Origin: Dactylonectria macrodidyma
Lineage: Eukaryota; Ascomycota; Sordariomycetes; Hypocreales; Nectriaceae
Direction of reading: 5' to 3'
Length of the DNA: 64,000 nucleotides
Assembly (NCBI GenBank): GCA_020744425.1
Contig: JAGMUV010000019.1
Span: forward strand, 1,402,068 to 1,466,067
The translations under genes were made by a program, and so were the position numbers. The notes below the pieces were generated by a model. That model saw nothing but the letters and a program-made list of their open reading frames with translations, ran no database searches and was not told the DNA's origin. Positions 26,395 to 38,605 of this stretch are shown one piece after another (positions within the stretch are counted from its first letter, which is position 1; each line of letters begins with the position of its first letter).

Positions 26395-28302
26395 ATGGGT
26401 TCTGGAGCTGGTACTCAAGACCCCGAGGAGGCGGCCTTGCAGGAAAAGTATCACACTTGGGGTGAGGCAGACAATACGGCACTGTCCAACTATCTCTTCA
26501 TCATTTGCGGAGCTGTCTCTGTTGCTGTCATCATTTGGAAACTCGCCGACAAGATCAACAAGACGGTTCGAAAAGTCGCCTGTCTCAACAATGACCGCCA
26601 GCGATACTTTGCCGTCCCGTCCTCCACGCTGGCCTCGGTCAAGCGTCACATTCTTTATGCCCCCGTCTTCCGCAAGAGACACAACCGCGAAATTCAACTG
26701 AGCTCCGCCGTCAACATGGGCACTTTGCCAACCCGCTTCCAGCTCCTCTTTCTCTCGGCGTACTTCGCGACCAATGTTGTCTTCTGCGTCATTGAGATTC
26801 CCTTCGCCCAGACCAACACCATCGCCGCCGCGTCCTTGCGCAACCGGGCAGGCGTTCTTTCTGTTCTCAACATGGTATGTCCACATCATCTCCCTTGCCA
26901 TGGACATCGTTGCCTATCTTTGGTCCATGTTGCTGACTTGACGCTATGCGATGCTCCGCGTAGATCCCTCTTTTCCTTCTCGCTGGACGAAACAACCCGC
27001 TCATTCCTCTTTTGGGTATATCTTTTGATACTTACAACTTGATCCACCGCTGGTTCGGCCGCATAGTCATCCTAGAGGCCCTTGTCCATACGCTCGCTCA
27101 TTATCAAAAGAATGCCTGGGCTGCAGGGGCCTTCCAGAGCACTTTCTCGGTCCCTTTCCTTCTCTGGGGTTTCGTCGTCAGTATCTCCAGTTATGGGGCC
27201 ACATGGCCTCGTTCAGATATAGACGCATCGCTAACTCATAACGCAGGGCACCTGTTCTTTTGTTGCTCTTGGCCTCCAGGCTTTCAGCCCAGTTCGACAT
27301 GCCTACTATGAGATCTTCAAAGTCATCCACATCGGTTTGGCCATTCTGGCCGTCTACGGACTGTGGATCCACCTCGCAGAGTATGCCCAACTCACCTGGC
27401 TAAAGGCTGCCGCAGGTCTCTGGGCCGCGGACAGAGCCCTCCGTGTCCTTCGCATGCTTCGGTCCCATCTTTTCGGCTCGCGGTCGAGGACCATTATTGA
27501 AGCATTGCCAGGCAACGCCGTCCGATTGACCACCACATTGGCCCGACCCTGGAGTGCCCGTCCGGGACAGCACGCCTACCTGTACATGCCCAGCCTCAGT
27601 CTCTGGCAGTCTCATCCTTTCTCAATCGCCTGGGTCGACGGCGTCGAGGACGCCTCAACAGACAGACTGGCAAGCACGCGTCAGGACCTGATGGCCCCGC
27701 AACAAATGCGAGTCTCGTATATCATCCGTGCCAGAACCGGCTTCACCGACTCGCTATACAAGAAGGCGTTGGCTGCGCCAGGGGGGAGGCTGGAGACGAC
27801 TTGCTATTCCGAGGGTCCCTATGGCGGTACGCACTCGCTGGATTCTTATGGCACTGCTGTGCTCTTCGCTGGCGGTGTAGGCATCACCCATCAAGTCCCA
27901 TATGTCCAACAGCTGGTTGCCGGATACAGTGAGGGAACCGTGGCAACCCGTAAGATCCTCCTCGTGTGGACGATTCAGAGCCCTGAGCACCTGGAGTGGA
28001 TCCGCCCATGGATGACTGAGATCTTGGCCATGGATAAGAGACGCGACGTGTTGCGGATCATGCTCTTCGTCAGCCAGCCTCGCTCTACTAAGGAGATTCA
28101 CAGCCCCTCGTCGACGGTGCAAATGTTCCCCGGACGCCCCAATATCGATACTCTCTTGTCCATGGAGCAAGAGCACCAAGTCGGAACCATGGTTGTCTCT
28201 GTCTGTGGCCCAGGTGCCCTGGGTGATGAGGTGCGACGTGCAGTGCGAGCCCGCCAGGACCGTAGCAGCATTGACTTCATCGAAGAGGCATTCACGTGGT
28301 AG
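26395..28302 (+). CDS. Ferric/cupric reductase transmembrane protein
   Basis: Three exons: 26395-26874, 26964-27176 and 27247-28302, 582 residues. Several transmembrane helices begin with a segment near residue 32 (LFIICGAVSVAVIIW). The ferric reductase core holds the paired haem-ligand histidines: IHRWFGR and ALVHTLAHY in one helix pair, and VRHAYYEIFKVIHIG with GLWIHL in the next. The cytoplasmic half has the FAD-binding HPFS motif, an NAD(P)H-binding GGVGIT motif, and a C-terminal CGPGALGDEVR. It fits the FRE family, which reduces extracellular Fe3+ or Cu2+ using NADPH. No signal peptide is needed. No siderophore or ferroxidase gene lies beside it. Substrate metal is inferred; a metalloreductase is firm. 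Confidence 0.92.
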
Positions 28303-29371
28303 TGAGTGATGTGTCGACCCAGCTCTGCAGTTGTCGGCCTGTGCCAGCCTTGCCGACAAGCCCTCCTTGAGCCGACGAGCGACCCACTTGGTTCAAATTT
28401 TTTTGTATTTTAGATAAACCTGTACCTACATTCTTTTCACAGCCACGGTGCAAATCCACCATCCGAGAGTCGCAGCAAACACACATAGTACATAAGCCTA
28501 AAAAGAGACGTTATGAAGCTCAGTTTGCATTTCTGCCTTTCCTGAACTGTGAGCCTTCTCTGTTTGCATGAATTGAACCTGTCTTAGAAAGGGCCGAGTT
28601 TGCTGGCTCCCTAGGTGCCCTGCGTACTTGCTCTTGGTAGTGGAAACAACTGAGGAGGTAAAATTACGGAAACCGTATCACGCAGTGCCAAACCACCACG
28701 TTTCCCATGGCGCATAAGACCACCCTCAAATCCCCTGCCAATCTAATATATCATTACGGAGTAATTCCAGGGCGGCAAGGATTGGTGTCGCTTATCGCCG
28801 TGTTTGCCCGACTCCGAAGGGGTTGTGGGAAACGAGACATCGTTTCTCGTGGGCGGCGGCCCCGAAACAACGGGCAGGTGATCAAACAGCGGACTCGTGT
28901 CCAGCCCGCGATCCCACGAGTCACGGGTAAGATAGTAGCAGGGCAGCAGGGCAGCAGCAGGGGGCGAGATGATCGCCTTCGAGACCTACATACACTCAAA
29001 CGACGTAAGGGGGAGGCGACGGAAGAAAACATGGAACCGTAGTTGTGTAATCCGTACTCCCCACAAAACGGCCCTTGCATCCGACTTTATGCACGTAGCA
29101 CAATACGATCTGGTCGCTGCCTATCTTCCTTATCTTGTATCATCGTACATTATCAAGGTGTCGCTATCGGGCCAACTGATGCATGCGTTGAATGGGGCCT
29201 GTCGCTATCCGTCCAATCAAAGGCGCCAACCACCTCCCGTGACGTGCGCCCCCTCAGCCTCGGTCGTTGACCTCTAACCTCACCCTCGTGCGCTTTGTCT
29301 CCATGAACTCTGTCCATCATCAACGTTTGCCAGTATCGATTCATTCACCGCGCTTGGTGGCATCTATCACA
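28303..29371. other. Spacer between reductase and transporter genes
   Basis: About 1.07 kb with no motif-bearing frame. A short GCAGCAGGGCAGCAGCAG run is near 28,945. Otherwise nothing recognised. Confidence 0.5.
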
Positions 29372-30716
29372 ATGGCGTCTCAGGGCCTCATTCCGTTTCT
29401 TGTAGCCATGATGCTACTCACTGGTGTTTGCAATACTCTATTGACCAAGTACCAGGTATGATGCACCCTCACTCACTGGCTTCTAATAACTGACATGCAT
29501 CAGGATAACCAGTGCGTTCGCAACTGTGGCCCCGATGACGACCCGATCGATCGAGATTTCTTCAATCAGCCCATTCTTCAAACCGCACAGATGTTCGTTG
29601 GCGAAATGGGCTGTTGGCTCGTCATCGGCCTCATGGCTCTTTGGCGCCGAACCACAGGATCTGGTACTCCAATTGAACAAGGCTACGAGGCTGTCAACAC
29701 CACTGAGACATCGGACCCGACGGCCGAGGAGGATAACGATAGAACGAAGCTCCTACACTCCTCCCAAGGCTCCCTTCTCAGAGGCTACCGAGTAGTGCTC
29801 CTTGCGCTTCCTGCCATTTGTGACATCTGCGGCACCACCCTCATGAATGCCGGTCTTCTCATGGTTGCTGCTTCAATCTATCAGATGACTAGGGGTGCCT
29901 TGGTTCTATTCGTCGGGCTTTTCAGTGTCATATTTCTTGGCCGCACTCTGCGGCTCTTCCAGTGGATTTCCCTCCTCGGTGTAGTCCTCGGTGTCGCCGT
30001 TGTCGGCCTAGCGGGTGCTATTTGGCCCGACGAGAAGCCGGAGTCATCACCTAAAGACGGAACAGAAATCGAAGGCGGCCTTTCAGATGCCTCGAGGGCG
30101 ATTGTAGGTGTCCTCCTTATTGCAGGGGCCCAAATCTTCACCGCCACACAGTTCGTCCTCGAGGAATGGATCTTAGAGAACTCGTCCATCGAGCCCATCA
30201 GGGTAGTTGGATGGGAGGGTCTCTTTGGATTCACCGTCACTCTTCTAGGCATGGCGGTTCTACACTTCTCGATTGGAGTTACCGAGGCGGGAAAATTTGG
30301 CTTCTTTGACATGGCTGAAGGATGGCGCCAGATGACTGGAAACAAGCAAATACTGATGTCGAGCATCCTCATCATGATAAGCATCGGGTACAACCACGCC
30401 TCCCTCTCTCCTTGCTACAAACGCGTTGGCTAACCTATCTGTGTACAGCGGATTCAATTTCTTTGGATTGTCCGTGACACGGAGCGTCAGCGCGACGTCG
30501 AGATCGACCATCGACACATGCAGAACTTTGTTCATCTGGATTGTCTCGCTCGGACTGGGCTGGGAATCATTCAAGTGGCTCCAGATTGTTGGCTTCGCCT
30601 TACTGGTATATTTCACCTTTGTTTTTAATGGTATCGTGCAGCCGCCGCTTAAACGTTGGCGACACGAGGAGGAGATCGAAAGCCTTTTGCCTGAGGAGCC
30701 TATTGAGCACCAATGA
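29372..30716 (+). CDS. SLC35F6-like EamA-family membrane transporter
   Basis: Three exons: 29372-29455, 29504-30387 and 30449-30716, 411 residues. About ten hydrophobic helices are visible, starting at MASQGLIPFLVAMMLLTGVCNT and ending near VGFALLVYFTFVFNG. The family signature includes CDICGTTLMNAGLLMVAAS, YQMTRGALVLFVGLFSVIFL, and GFNFFGLSVTRSVSATSRST. It belongs to the drug/metabolite transporter (EamA) superfamily, closest in pattern to human SLC35F6 (ANT2-binding protein). The C-terminus carries an acidic EEEIESLLPEEP motif, reminiscent of a dileucine sorting signal. The transported substrate is unknown for this subfamily; a lysosomal/vacuolar or Golgi location is inference. Confidence 0.88.
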
Positions 30717-31070
30717 TACGTACAGCCATGCCTGGATCGGCATAAAGGAGGTGGGAAGGGGTTTTATGGCCAAAACGATTCGTTAGACGGTGCCGAAGCG
30801 GCGCATTAGGTGTTTGACACTAGCACTTCTATTTCATTATGAGTGTGAGGGAATCTTGCTTAGATCATATTTGGTGCAACATGTTGGTTAAGAAATGAGG
30901 ATCGCAATGATTAAAGACTCCGCACTCGCCGTAAACAATGCTCGCAATCAGACCGAGAACACACTATAGACCGACGGTCTCCTGAACGCCATAACATAAT
31001 GGCAAGCCTAGGCTTGGCTTGACCTCTTAGGCACTGCCCGATGTGCTCGGCAGGCGCCTAATGTCGGTAC
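30717..31070. other. Convergent 3' spacer
   Basis: About 354 nt between transporter and Yippee-like stops. Nothing recognised. Confidence 0.5.
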
Positions 31071-31537
31071 TCAGGTGACATTGCACAGGAGCTCAGCTTC
31101 CAAAATAAATTTGCCCTCCTTATACTTTTCAGAGGGTTCGTAAGCCTTGTCATACTTCCAGCCGACTGTCTCCTTGCACTGGCGGCAGGCAATGTCGCGA
31201 ACCACGTGACGGCCGGTGGTCATGTTTCGCTCGTTGGGGGCGCCTGTATCGATGTTTACGACGCTGTGGAAGAGATAGGCCTTACCATGCTGGCCTCGAA
31301 AGTTCTGGGAATGGTCCGTTAGTGTTCTAGTTCTAGGCATGGAGGTCCGCGAGCTAAGATAGAGGAGTGTATGGAAGGAAGGGAAGAGGGAGAGGTGTTG
31401 AGGAGAGCAGGTGTCAAGGAGAGCGGGTGTATGCGCACGCGACTGATAATATCTTCATGGTTTGCGAGATGCGCCTTGCAAGACTTGCAGCCGTAGATCT
31501 TGCTGCTGTTCAAATAGGTGTTGTATGCCAGCCCCAT
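31071..31537 (-). CDS. Yippee-like zinc-binding protein
   Basis: Two exons, 31537-31439 and 31304-31071, 110 residues. The single intron is 134 nt with a CACTAACG branch site near its 3' end and a GTGCGC donor. The protein is nearly all Yippee domain: CKSCKAHLANHEDIISR then NFRGQHGKAYLF, GRHVVRDIACRQCKETVGW and EGKFILEAELLCN. Two CxxC pairs bind one zinc ion. Yippee proteins are very conserved from fungi to humans and have been linked to nuclear and mitotic-apparatus roles, and in yeast to the Moh1 homologue. Length fits the family. The exact function here is unknown. Confidence 0.93.
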
Positions 31538-32234
31538 GATGCCGGGGCTGCTGTCTGGTTGCGGGGTCGTGGCAGCGGCGTGGAATGGTTGGGACTTTCG
31601 GGGACAACGAGGATGGCGGGATTGGATTTGGTAGTGCGAGCCAGGCGGTGTAATTAAGCTAGGAAGTACGAAGTCAGAGCGACGCTGGAGAGGCCGGTCG
31701 GTCGAGGATGAATGAGTCTGGATGACAGCCGGGGTAGGTCGTCATGAGGTTGAAGGGTGTCAGGTGGGGGAGGGTCGGGCGGGGGCCATAGTGCGGGCTG
31801 GGTATTGGTAGGTGCCTGTGCTCCAACACTCGCTGCTTTATCTAGGAAGCACCTGAGCTCACTTAGGTAGTTGAACGAATGCTAAGTTGCTTTTAGATTA
31901 GTTCATTGCCAAATAAGTTGGTTAAGAGAGTAAAACTAGCTTCCTTTGTAGAGTCGACAGTGATTATTGCACACCGATGCTGCTTCCCGACTGCTGGTCG
32001 TTTGAACACACGTCACTGTCAGACACACATACAGCTGTTACCTTGACAATACATCCCGTTGAGGGCCATGGGCAGACTTGCGACAATTGCTCTCGAGAGA
32101 CCGCGCTCTGTACTGGGTCTCATATGAGCCATCAATACCAACTAATTACCTGCTCTGTAAGGGTGCGCCGACTCAACCATTCTAAAACGCCTCATCCCAA
32201 CTAACATATTTCCTCCCGGTTCCTGACCGAGGTC
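31538..32234. other. Spacer between Yippee-like and DUF2985 genes
   Basis: About 700 nt; promoter of the Yippee-like gene plus 3' UTR of the DUF2985 gene. A more AT-rich stretch lies at 31,850-31,960. No gene is supported. Confidence 0.5.
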
Positions 32235-33312
32235 TCACCTTTGAGCCTTCTCTCCACCATCTTCCTTCAATTTCTTGCCCTTGATGTTATTGTAATGCCA
32301 AATGCCTTGCTCCCTGTCCGCCTTCAGCCTTTGCAGATCTTCGGGGCTGACAGGCACACCCTCAATGCTCTTGACCCTTTTTCCTTCAATGACCATCATA
32401 ATTCCTCCGACTGCTGCCACAATACAGGCGAGCGCGACAAATAGGCCAGTCGACCAACTGGGCCGGTCATATCGGTTCAATCCCCACATGAACCCTGCCA
32501 GGCAGCATTGCAAGAAGGTATTCCAAACCATGAGCCAGATGACTGCATCCATCTTCCACAGCGTAGTTTCTGGTGCCCGTTGTCCAGTGAGAGGGGCGTC
32601 GGGGATCTTGGCGTCGGGGTATGGTATCGCGCTGGGTGGAGTTGAGCCCAACGAATCAGCCACATTGTGTGGTCCTACGTCACTGGGCAGCTTAGGCGAC
32701 CCTGGAAGCCGAAACCAGCCACGATGGATACCAGCCAGACGTCTGAGAGCGACGGTGTCACCTTTTACCCGATACTTTAGCAGAAAGTAAAGGTCTCGGA
32801 AACGCCAGGGCGCGAGTCCAAATCCTGTAACACAGAAGAGAGCGTTCAGAATCTGGGAGTCCCATTCTATCCACTTCCGCCTTGGAGAATCAATGTGGTT
32901 GCATGTCGGGTGGCACATGGCAGGTGACGCATTACTACTAGATGTGAGTGCATATACATATCAGTTGTTAGATGTAGCATATATATCCTTACCAAAGCAA
33001 TAGAAAAAGCATTCCACCCCAGGCAACGACGTTTAATCCATAGATGATGACGCAGAAGCCTAAAGGCGTTAAGAAATATCGCCAAGATGCGCGGAGCCCT
33101 AGGGACGTGGACTGGACAAATGTGTGTTTCGGAGGGAAGTGGTAGCCATTAGGAAACGGCGCGGCGCCAGCTGGTTCGCCAGGTAGAGTCTTGTTCATCT
33201 TAGATGATGAAGTTGTGTCGTTCGTCTTGATGGAAGATGGCTCTTCGATGACCGCTGAAGTCGAGTTGAGCATCGGGGCGTCGTCGTGCACTGTTGAGGG
33301 CTGTGTCGGCAT
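32235..33312 (-). CDS. DUF2985 (PLAC8-related) multi-pass membrane protein
   Basis: Two exons, 33312-32993 and 32934-32235, 339 residues. The start is the first ATG of an open frame that extends further upstream without ATG. The acceptor at 32935 (ctagtag) rebuilds LLLCNASPAMCHPTC, which is conserved in this fungal family. The N-terminus is Ser/Thr-rich, then FPPKHTFVQSTSLGLRASWRYFLTP leads into a first helix (FCVIIYGLNVVAWGGML). The Cys-rich segment CHPTCNHIDSPRRKWIEWDSQ and helix ILNALFCVTGFGLAPWRFRDLY follow. Two more helices lie near VIWLMVWNTFLQCCLAGFM and ALACIVAAVGGIMMV. Function is unknown; the family is annotated by domain only. A membrane location is firm. Confidence 0.85.
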
Positions 33313-34120
33313 CAAGCATGCTAAATGGGTTCTGGCGACAGGTGCAGTTGTCGAGACGGAGGCCGCAAGTATCTCGATTGCGAAAGCGAAGCTGACGGGT
33401 CGGTCGGGTTGCTCAAGGCTCTGGGAAGAAGGACGGAGGCGGCGTCTCCGTGGCAGAGGATCGGAAGTGTACAAACGAAGCGAAGACTTGACTGATGAGG
33501 ATGAGAATGAGGATTGTATAGGAGGGATAAGCTCAGCTTGCTGTTGGAGGGTTGGATCGGCTAAATTGATAAACGGGTTCGAGGATGTCGGTTGCGATAA
33601 TGAAAAGCAGGTGCGCGACAGCGCTTCAAATACCCGCGAACTCAAATATCACAACCAAAACACAAGGAGACAGGACAGTCCAGTGGTTAGGGGCGACGCC
33701 AAGGGCAGTGGCGATACGTGCTTAGGGAGGTACCCAACCAAGAGTTAGGTACTTCCAGCGCACAGGCCTTTGGCAAAGGCACTGATCCAGGAAGTCCCCA
33801 TTTCCCATTAGGTTGTCGCCAAACGGGAGCTTCTAGCGAGCCGACTCCGACTCCGCCTCCCTCCCAAATACAAGTTAGTCTCACCAATTTGCTCACAGCT
33901 TTTTCTCGGCCTTACCGGTACGCGCAAAACAACAAATCATTCCAAGTCGTTCCGCGTATTTGACACAGCCCGACGTTGTGGTTGCGTATTGCATCCATCC
34001 GAACACACGAGTCTTGTTTTTTCCCCCTCCCTTTCCACCAATCCCTCCTTGCGTTTACGTCAGATCTCGAGCACCTTGGTGTTTACTCAAGAATCAAGTC
34101 AGACCAGTCTCCTGCTCAAC
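33313..34120. other. Divergent promoter between DUF2985 and SEN15 genes
   Basis: About 800 nt. An open frame in line with the DUF2985 protein continues from 33,312 up to about 33,645 but has no ATG, so it is treated as 5' UTR or chance. It is pyrimidine-rich just before the SEN15 start (34,010-34,110). Confidence 0.5.
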
Positions 34121-34528
34121 ATGGGTCCTCCACGAGACCCGGTTGCCGACGTCACTTCGACTGTCCTCCGCAATCTCCAGGATCAGCACGACTGGATCTC
34201 ACTCCACGTCAATTCCTCAGCGGGTCGTCGGGCGTTGATTAGGGGCCTGCCTCCTCGTCGGCTCTACATACACCCTGACGACCAGATTGCCGCTCTCGCC
34301 CGCGAACAGGCCACTGGAGAACCAGTGTCTAGTGAGCCAGAGTACGAATGGGTGTTGGCGGTGCATCCCGAGGAGAAATGGACTCTAGGTGGTTTCGCCG
34401 GCGTCTTTGATTCTATTCATCATTCTGGGCCTCGGGCCAAAAGAATTATTCTAGCCACTGTCCACAACGATTCCACCGTCGTCTATTATCTGATGCATGA
34501 GGGCATGGTCAAACCGCGACAGAACTAA
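34121..34528 (+). CDS. SEN15: tRNA-splicing endonuclease subunit Sen15
   Basis: A single exon of 135 residues, MGPPRDP to KPRQN. It matches the Sen15 fold and family pattern: VLRNLQDQHDWISL, GLPPRRLYIHPDDQI, EYEWVLAVHPEEKWTL, GPRAKRIILATVHNDSTVVYYLMHEGMV. Sen15 is a structural, non-catalytic subunit that pairs with Sen34 in the heterotetrameric enzyme that cuts introns from pre-tRNA. The ATG is the first in frame and aligns with the usual start. Its stop lies only 64 nt from the stop of the convergent dehydrogenase gene, so their 3' ends probably overlap. Intact and of usual length. Confidence 0.93.
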   Translation: MGPPRDPVADVTSTVLRNLQDQHDWISLHVNSSAGRRALIRGLPPRRLYIHPDDQIAALAREQATGEPVSSEPEYEWVLAVHPEEKWTLGGFAGVFDSIHHSGPRAKRIILATVHNDSTVVYYLMHEGMVKPRQN

Positions 34529-34592
34529 GAACTATGATCTATAGCACCCATTGGCGCTCATCTCACACCTAGCCAGCATGCCGTTATATGAT

Positions 34593-36054
34593 TCAGATCT
34601 TGAAAACGACCTTTTGCGCCTTTCTTTGTTCAAAGAGGGCGTAGCCTTCTGCTGCCTCAGAGAGCGGCATTATCTGGTCGAACATAAACCTGCGGCCTGT
34701 GTTAGCATTGCAATATGCGACCAACCGCTTCAGCAGCGGTATGTTTTACGAACCCGACAAGGTGTTGTTTTTGCTCCAGCAACTCGAGAGCCTCTTGAAA
34801 GACGCTTCGAACAGGGCATCGGCCCATCTGGAGTCGGAGGTTCTTCCTGTACATCGTCAAGTCAGACACCATATTGCTCATCCCCCCTTCTCGCTGTTGG
34901 CCAACCTACGTGTACATGTCGTCTCCTGACCATGGGATCTGCATAGGATTAGTACTGCGCAGGCCTTCTACACTAGATTTTCAGACAAGGGCTTACCTCA
35001 GTACTGTGAACTCCAATGCTGCTGATGGCCCCAAAGTTTCGCACCAGCTGAAAGGCCGTTTTGAGAGCAGGCGCTTGGCCGACGACCTCTACGACCATAT
35101 CAGCGCCCCGCCCCTCCGTCGCCTCATTAATGCGTGCTTCCATCCCCTCGTTGTCGGTTTGGAAGTTGAGCGGCTCAGCGCCGAGTTGCCGAGCCAGCTC
35201 CAATCGACTATCTACGCTATCAACGGCGAAGAGATGGCGAGGTTGGCGATGAGCCGCGGCCAAGATAGCACAAAGACCGACTGGCCCACACCCGATGACG
35301 ACCAACGTAGATTCGCGGATGTCCTGAGAAGGGCACATTTCAACGGCACTCTTGACACCAAAGTAGCCGGTAGGGAAAATGTCGGCCATGAGAAGAAGGG
35401 CTTGGTCAGAAATTGTGCCTGGGGCTTTGACAACCGTCCCATCGGCCAGAGGGACCCTCACATACTCGGCCTGCCCACCGTCCAGGGTTTCGCAGCCAAA
35501 CAACTGGGTCTCGACACACCGAGCGGTGGCACCATTCAGGCAGTAGAAACAAACGCCGCTGCCAGTGTCAACGGATATGCGGGCAAGCAAAGAAAAGTCA
35601 AGGCTACGTACCAAGACGCTGTGAAAGGAGCCACCACCTTATCGCCAACCTGAACGGATTTCACTGCCGAACCGACCTGGACAACGGTACCAGTAAACTC
35701 GTGGCCCATGATGAAGCCAGTACCTGAAGCTTGGTGTCCGCGGTAAATGTGTAGTTCACTGCGCGACCGGTCAGAATGCCGACGGCGAAGTGGAAGGGAG
35801 TCAGGGAAACTGACGATCCACACAAGCCGGCGGCTTGTATTTTGAGAATGACATCGCGGTTATCGCGCACTAGATAGTTCCATTGGTGTGTTAAAATGGC
35901 TGTCAGGGCTGAAGCGGAATGCTATACCCGTATTGGGAAGAAAGCAGAGTAAGGTGGGTGAGGATAGCTTACGTTGAGGAACTGGCCGATCCTGCACGGA
36001 AACCTTATACAGGCCATCAAATACAACGGCCTTCATAGTCTCAGGCAGAGCCAT
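34593..36054 (-). CDS. Zinc-dependent alcohol dehydrogenase family protein
   Basis: Six exons: 36054-35973, 35869-35815, 35758-35612, 35558-34997, 34893-34754 and 34689-34593, 360 residues. Zinc ligands are in place: AAGLCGSELH, IMGHEFTGTVV, and the structural-zinc cluster CGVCFYCLNGATARC. The Rossmann motif is IGCGPVGLCAI. C-terminal GRCPVRSVFQEALELL and FMFDQIMPLSEAAEGY match the class-III-like subgroup that includes glutathione-dependent formaldehyde dehydrogenase-like proteins. Intron 4 is the weak point: acceptors at 34894 (used) or further 5' (about 34903) both keep frame. Intron 5 uses a GTTCGT donor. It oxidises an alcohol or hydroxylated substrate with NAD(P); the substrate is unknown. 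No metabolic cluster surrounds it. Confidence 0.87.
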
Positions 36055-38429
36055 CTTGATGTTTGAAGATTGGTAGTAACTGGTTACCGGGATAGTAGGG
36101 CGTTATCAGCGCGTGGATTGTTGAAGAGTACTGTCCGCGGCAAGAATAGAGGTAAGCTTAGGATACAGGTAGTTGCATTTTTGGGCGTATTCTCATATAT
36201 CTGCCTCATACGCACCTGTACACGTCTCTGTGAGTCCCGCTAGTACAACATGGAGCAAAGATTGGGGGGAGGACAACGATTTGGTAATTCGATACTCATG
36301 TGGGCTGGCGTCAATGGCCGCCATCGGCATGGGTTATCTCGGCTTTACTTGTGGAGACAGTTGAACGGCGTGGATACCTCAAAGCCTTGGCTGTCGCCCG
36401 AGTTGATGGAATAAGAGGGACCGACAAGCGGAGTCGCCCACTTACGTTACGAAGTAGGGCATTCATTTCGAGGCATCCCAATCGAATTTTGTTTGAGATT
36501 TTTTTGGTCTATTTTTTCAACGGAAACGTCACCTCGATGTCAATGACAGTAACGCAAAGTCGCCTACAAATGAAGCAATCATCCAAACGCGCTACCCCGT
36601 CCAGGTTCAGCGAACTGCCTAGGTCTTTTTTTTTTGGGAGGGGAGGCGATTCGGAAATGTTCATAAGAGTCCCACGCCAAAGCCAAAGCCAGAACAGCAA
36701 CGTACCTAGTAAGATTATGAGATAGTCAGTCAGAGAAAAAATCGACGAGGCACTACCTGACCACAGCTAACTGGCCGTGTATAGATACACTCATCACGCC
36801 TATGGCTAAGTTGGTTGGTTGGGCTGGTCGTGGGATTAATTGCATGCACAGGGCGCACCTAGCTGGGCGCTGGGCGCTGGGCGCCGTAGTCTTCTCTCCA
36901 ATGCCTCGACGAACAATTGCCTCTGATCTCCCATATGTACCTACCTTTGCCTAAATCGGGGGCTTCAGAGATGAGTCAGGAGCCTTAAGAAAGGCTCTGG
37001 TGTGAAATGTATTCCCCGCCCTCCATACAACAGACCAGGCGTGCTGCTGCTTCGTAACAAGGAAGAGCGGTGGGATACCGCCTGAGCGATGCGCAGAGGC
37101 ATGTCATAATGCGGCTGTTGTTGCGGCGGCGGCCCATGACTTGGCCTGGACTTGCCTCGCCAGCACAGTCTGGGGTCTAGCGGGAGGGGCTGCGGCTGAT
37201 CAAAGCCCGTCCAATAGGTGGCAGCATGTTAGTTGGCGTCGCGGCAAAGCAGTGCGTGCATGCTTGCCTGTCTCGGGACGGGAGGGGTTAATTAGTGAAC
37301 GGGGTGAAATGCCAGAGGTGGCAGACACCAGACCCATCCATAGAAGCGAGTTGCCAGGTTTGGCCTAATTGCGCTTAACCCCCCTCCATGCTCTAGACAG
37401 CGGGCCGTAATCCTCTGGACTGGACATGCGATACAACATGCAGTTATAGAACACATGCGCAGTATTATACAGCAGGTGCACGACAGAGACGTTGAGGTCC
37501 TAGGACGCAGCACATTCGCTTGGTACTCCAAGGATTTCTCTGGGTGGGATGTCATCTATGGCGGGGGTGGATGGAGGTGCGGGTAATTGGCGGGCGTTCA
37601 ATCAAGGAGGGGAGGAACATTGCAGGCATGGTAGAATCCGAGAAACTGCTATCATGGAAGCTGCTCTTCCCTTCAACGCAATTGGATTGAATAAGGTATG
37701 GGCGACTACCCGGGTAGGTAGGGCCTCGGCAACTCGGAGGGTCTCGGGGATGGCGGTTTTAGCCACCTCCTACGTATGTAGTATGGGTAGGTGCTAATAG
37801 GTAATTAAGGACGGAAAGGAGAGGAAATACCTTCATAGAAACAAATGGACAGAGCAAAACCCCACTCCTTGGCCGTGCATGGACGTCTCTTGAGTTGTGT
37901 CGGGATGCCGGCGTGGGAGTGCCTCATTCCGTGGTCCATAGGATCAGTGACAGCAAATGTGAGTACCTAGGCTATGTACTAGGTACGAAGCAGCAGTACC
38001 CACTTCCCCTCGTCCAGCTCCTCCCGGCCCTCTTTGCGGCTGGAAGACATGCCAAATGGTGGAGACGGGTCTCGTCTTGGTGCCCATGGGACCGGCCCTT
38101 CCTCTAGATGAGGACTGGTGGTACTCAAGCCTAGGGTCAGGGAGCAACTAGGCAGCATCTTGTGGAAACTGCGTGAGGGCTAGGACAAGGACAATGAAAG
38201 TATCAACTAAAGACCATAGCTAGAAAGATGGACGGAAGAGGCGAGGAAACGCTGCCAAGAGGTGCGCAAAGGCACGAGGGCGAGGTGCGACAAGCTGTGA
38301 TGAGGTGAAACGGGGTCATGGGGAAGAGGATTCCGAGGACCGCGGAGAGACCCCAGAAAGCAAGCGGTGATGCTTGGTTGAAATGGGGTGGTTTCAAGCA
38401 CGGGCAGCAGCACAGCACTTCGGCATTGA

Positions 38430-38605
38430 TTAGGTACCTAGGTAGGTAAGGTAGGTACTGGGCACCAGCTTTCCTACCTACCCTTACCTGGTACGGTACT
38501 TAGGTACCTAGTAGAATATCCGGTCGCACATGCTCCTCTGGCACAAAACATACACACCTCATCAACTACAAGAGGTCGACTTCCTACCTACCTACCTAAA
38601 TACTT
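38430..38605. repeat. Cluster of TACCTA/TAGGTA motifs, partly palindromic
   Basis: Both orientations of the hexamer TACCTA occur many times (TTAGGTACCTAGGTAGGTAA, then CCTACCTACCCTTACC, then TTAGGTACCTAG, then CCTACCTACCTAA). The two orientations allow a hairpin between about 38,432 and 38,510. The same motif recurs across other spacers in the window. Confidence 0.7.

Noticed and set aside
33313..33645. N-terminal extension of the DUF2985 protein
   Set aside because: The frame is open but has no ATG; it would need a TTG start, which is not expected in fungi, and the conserved part begins after 33,312.
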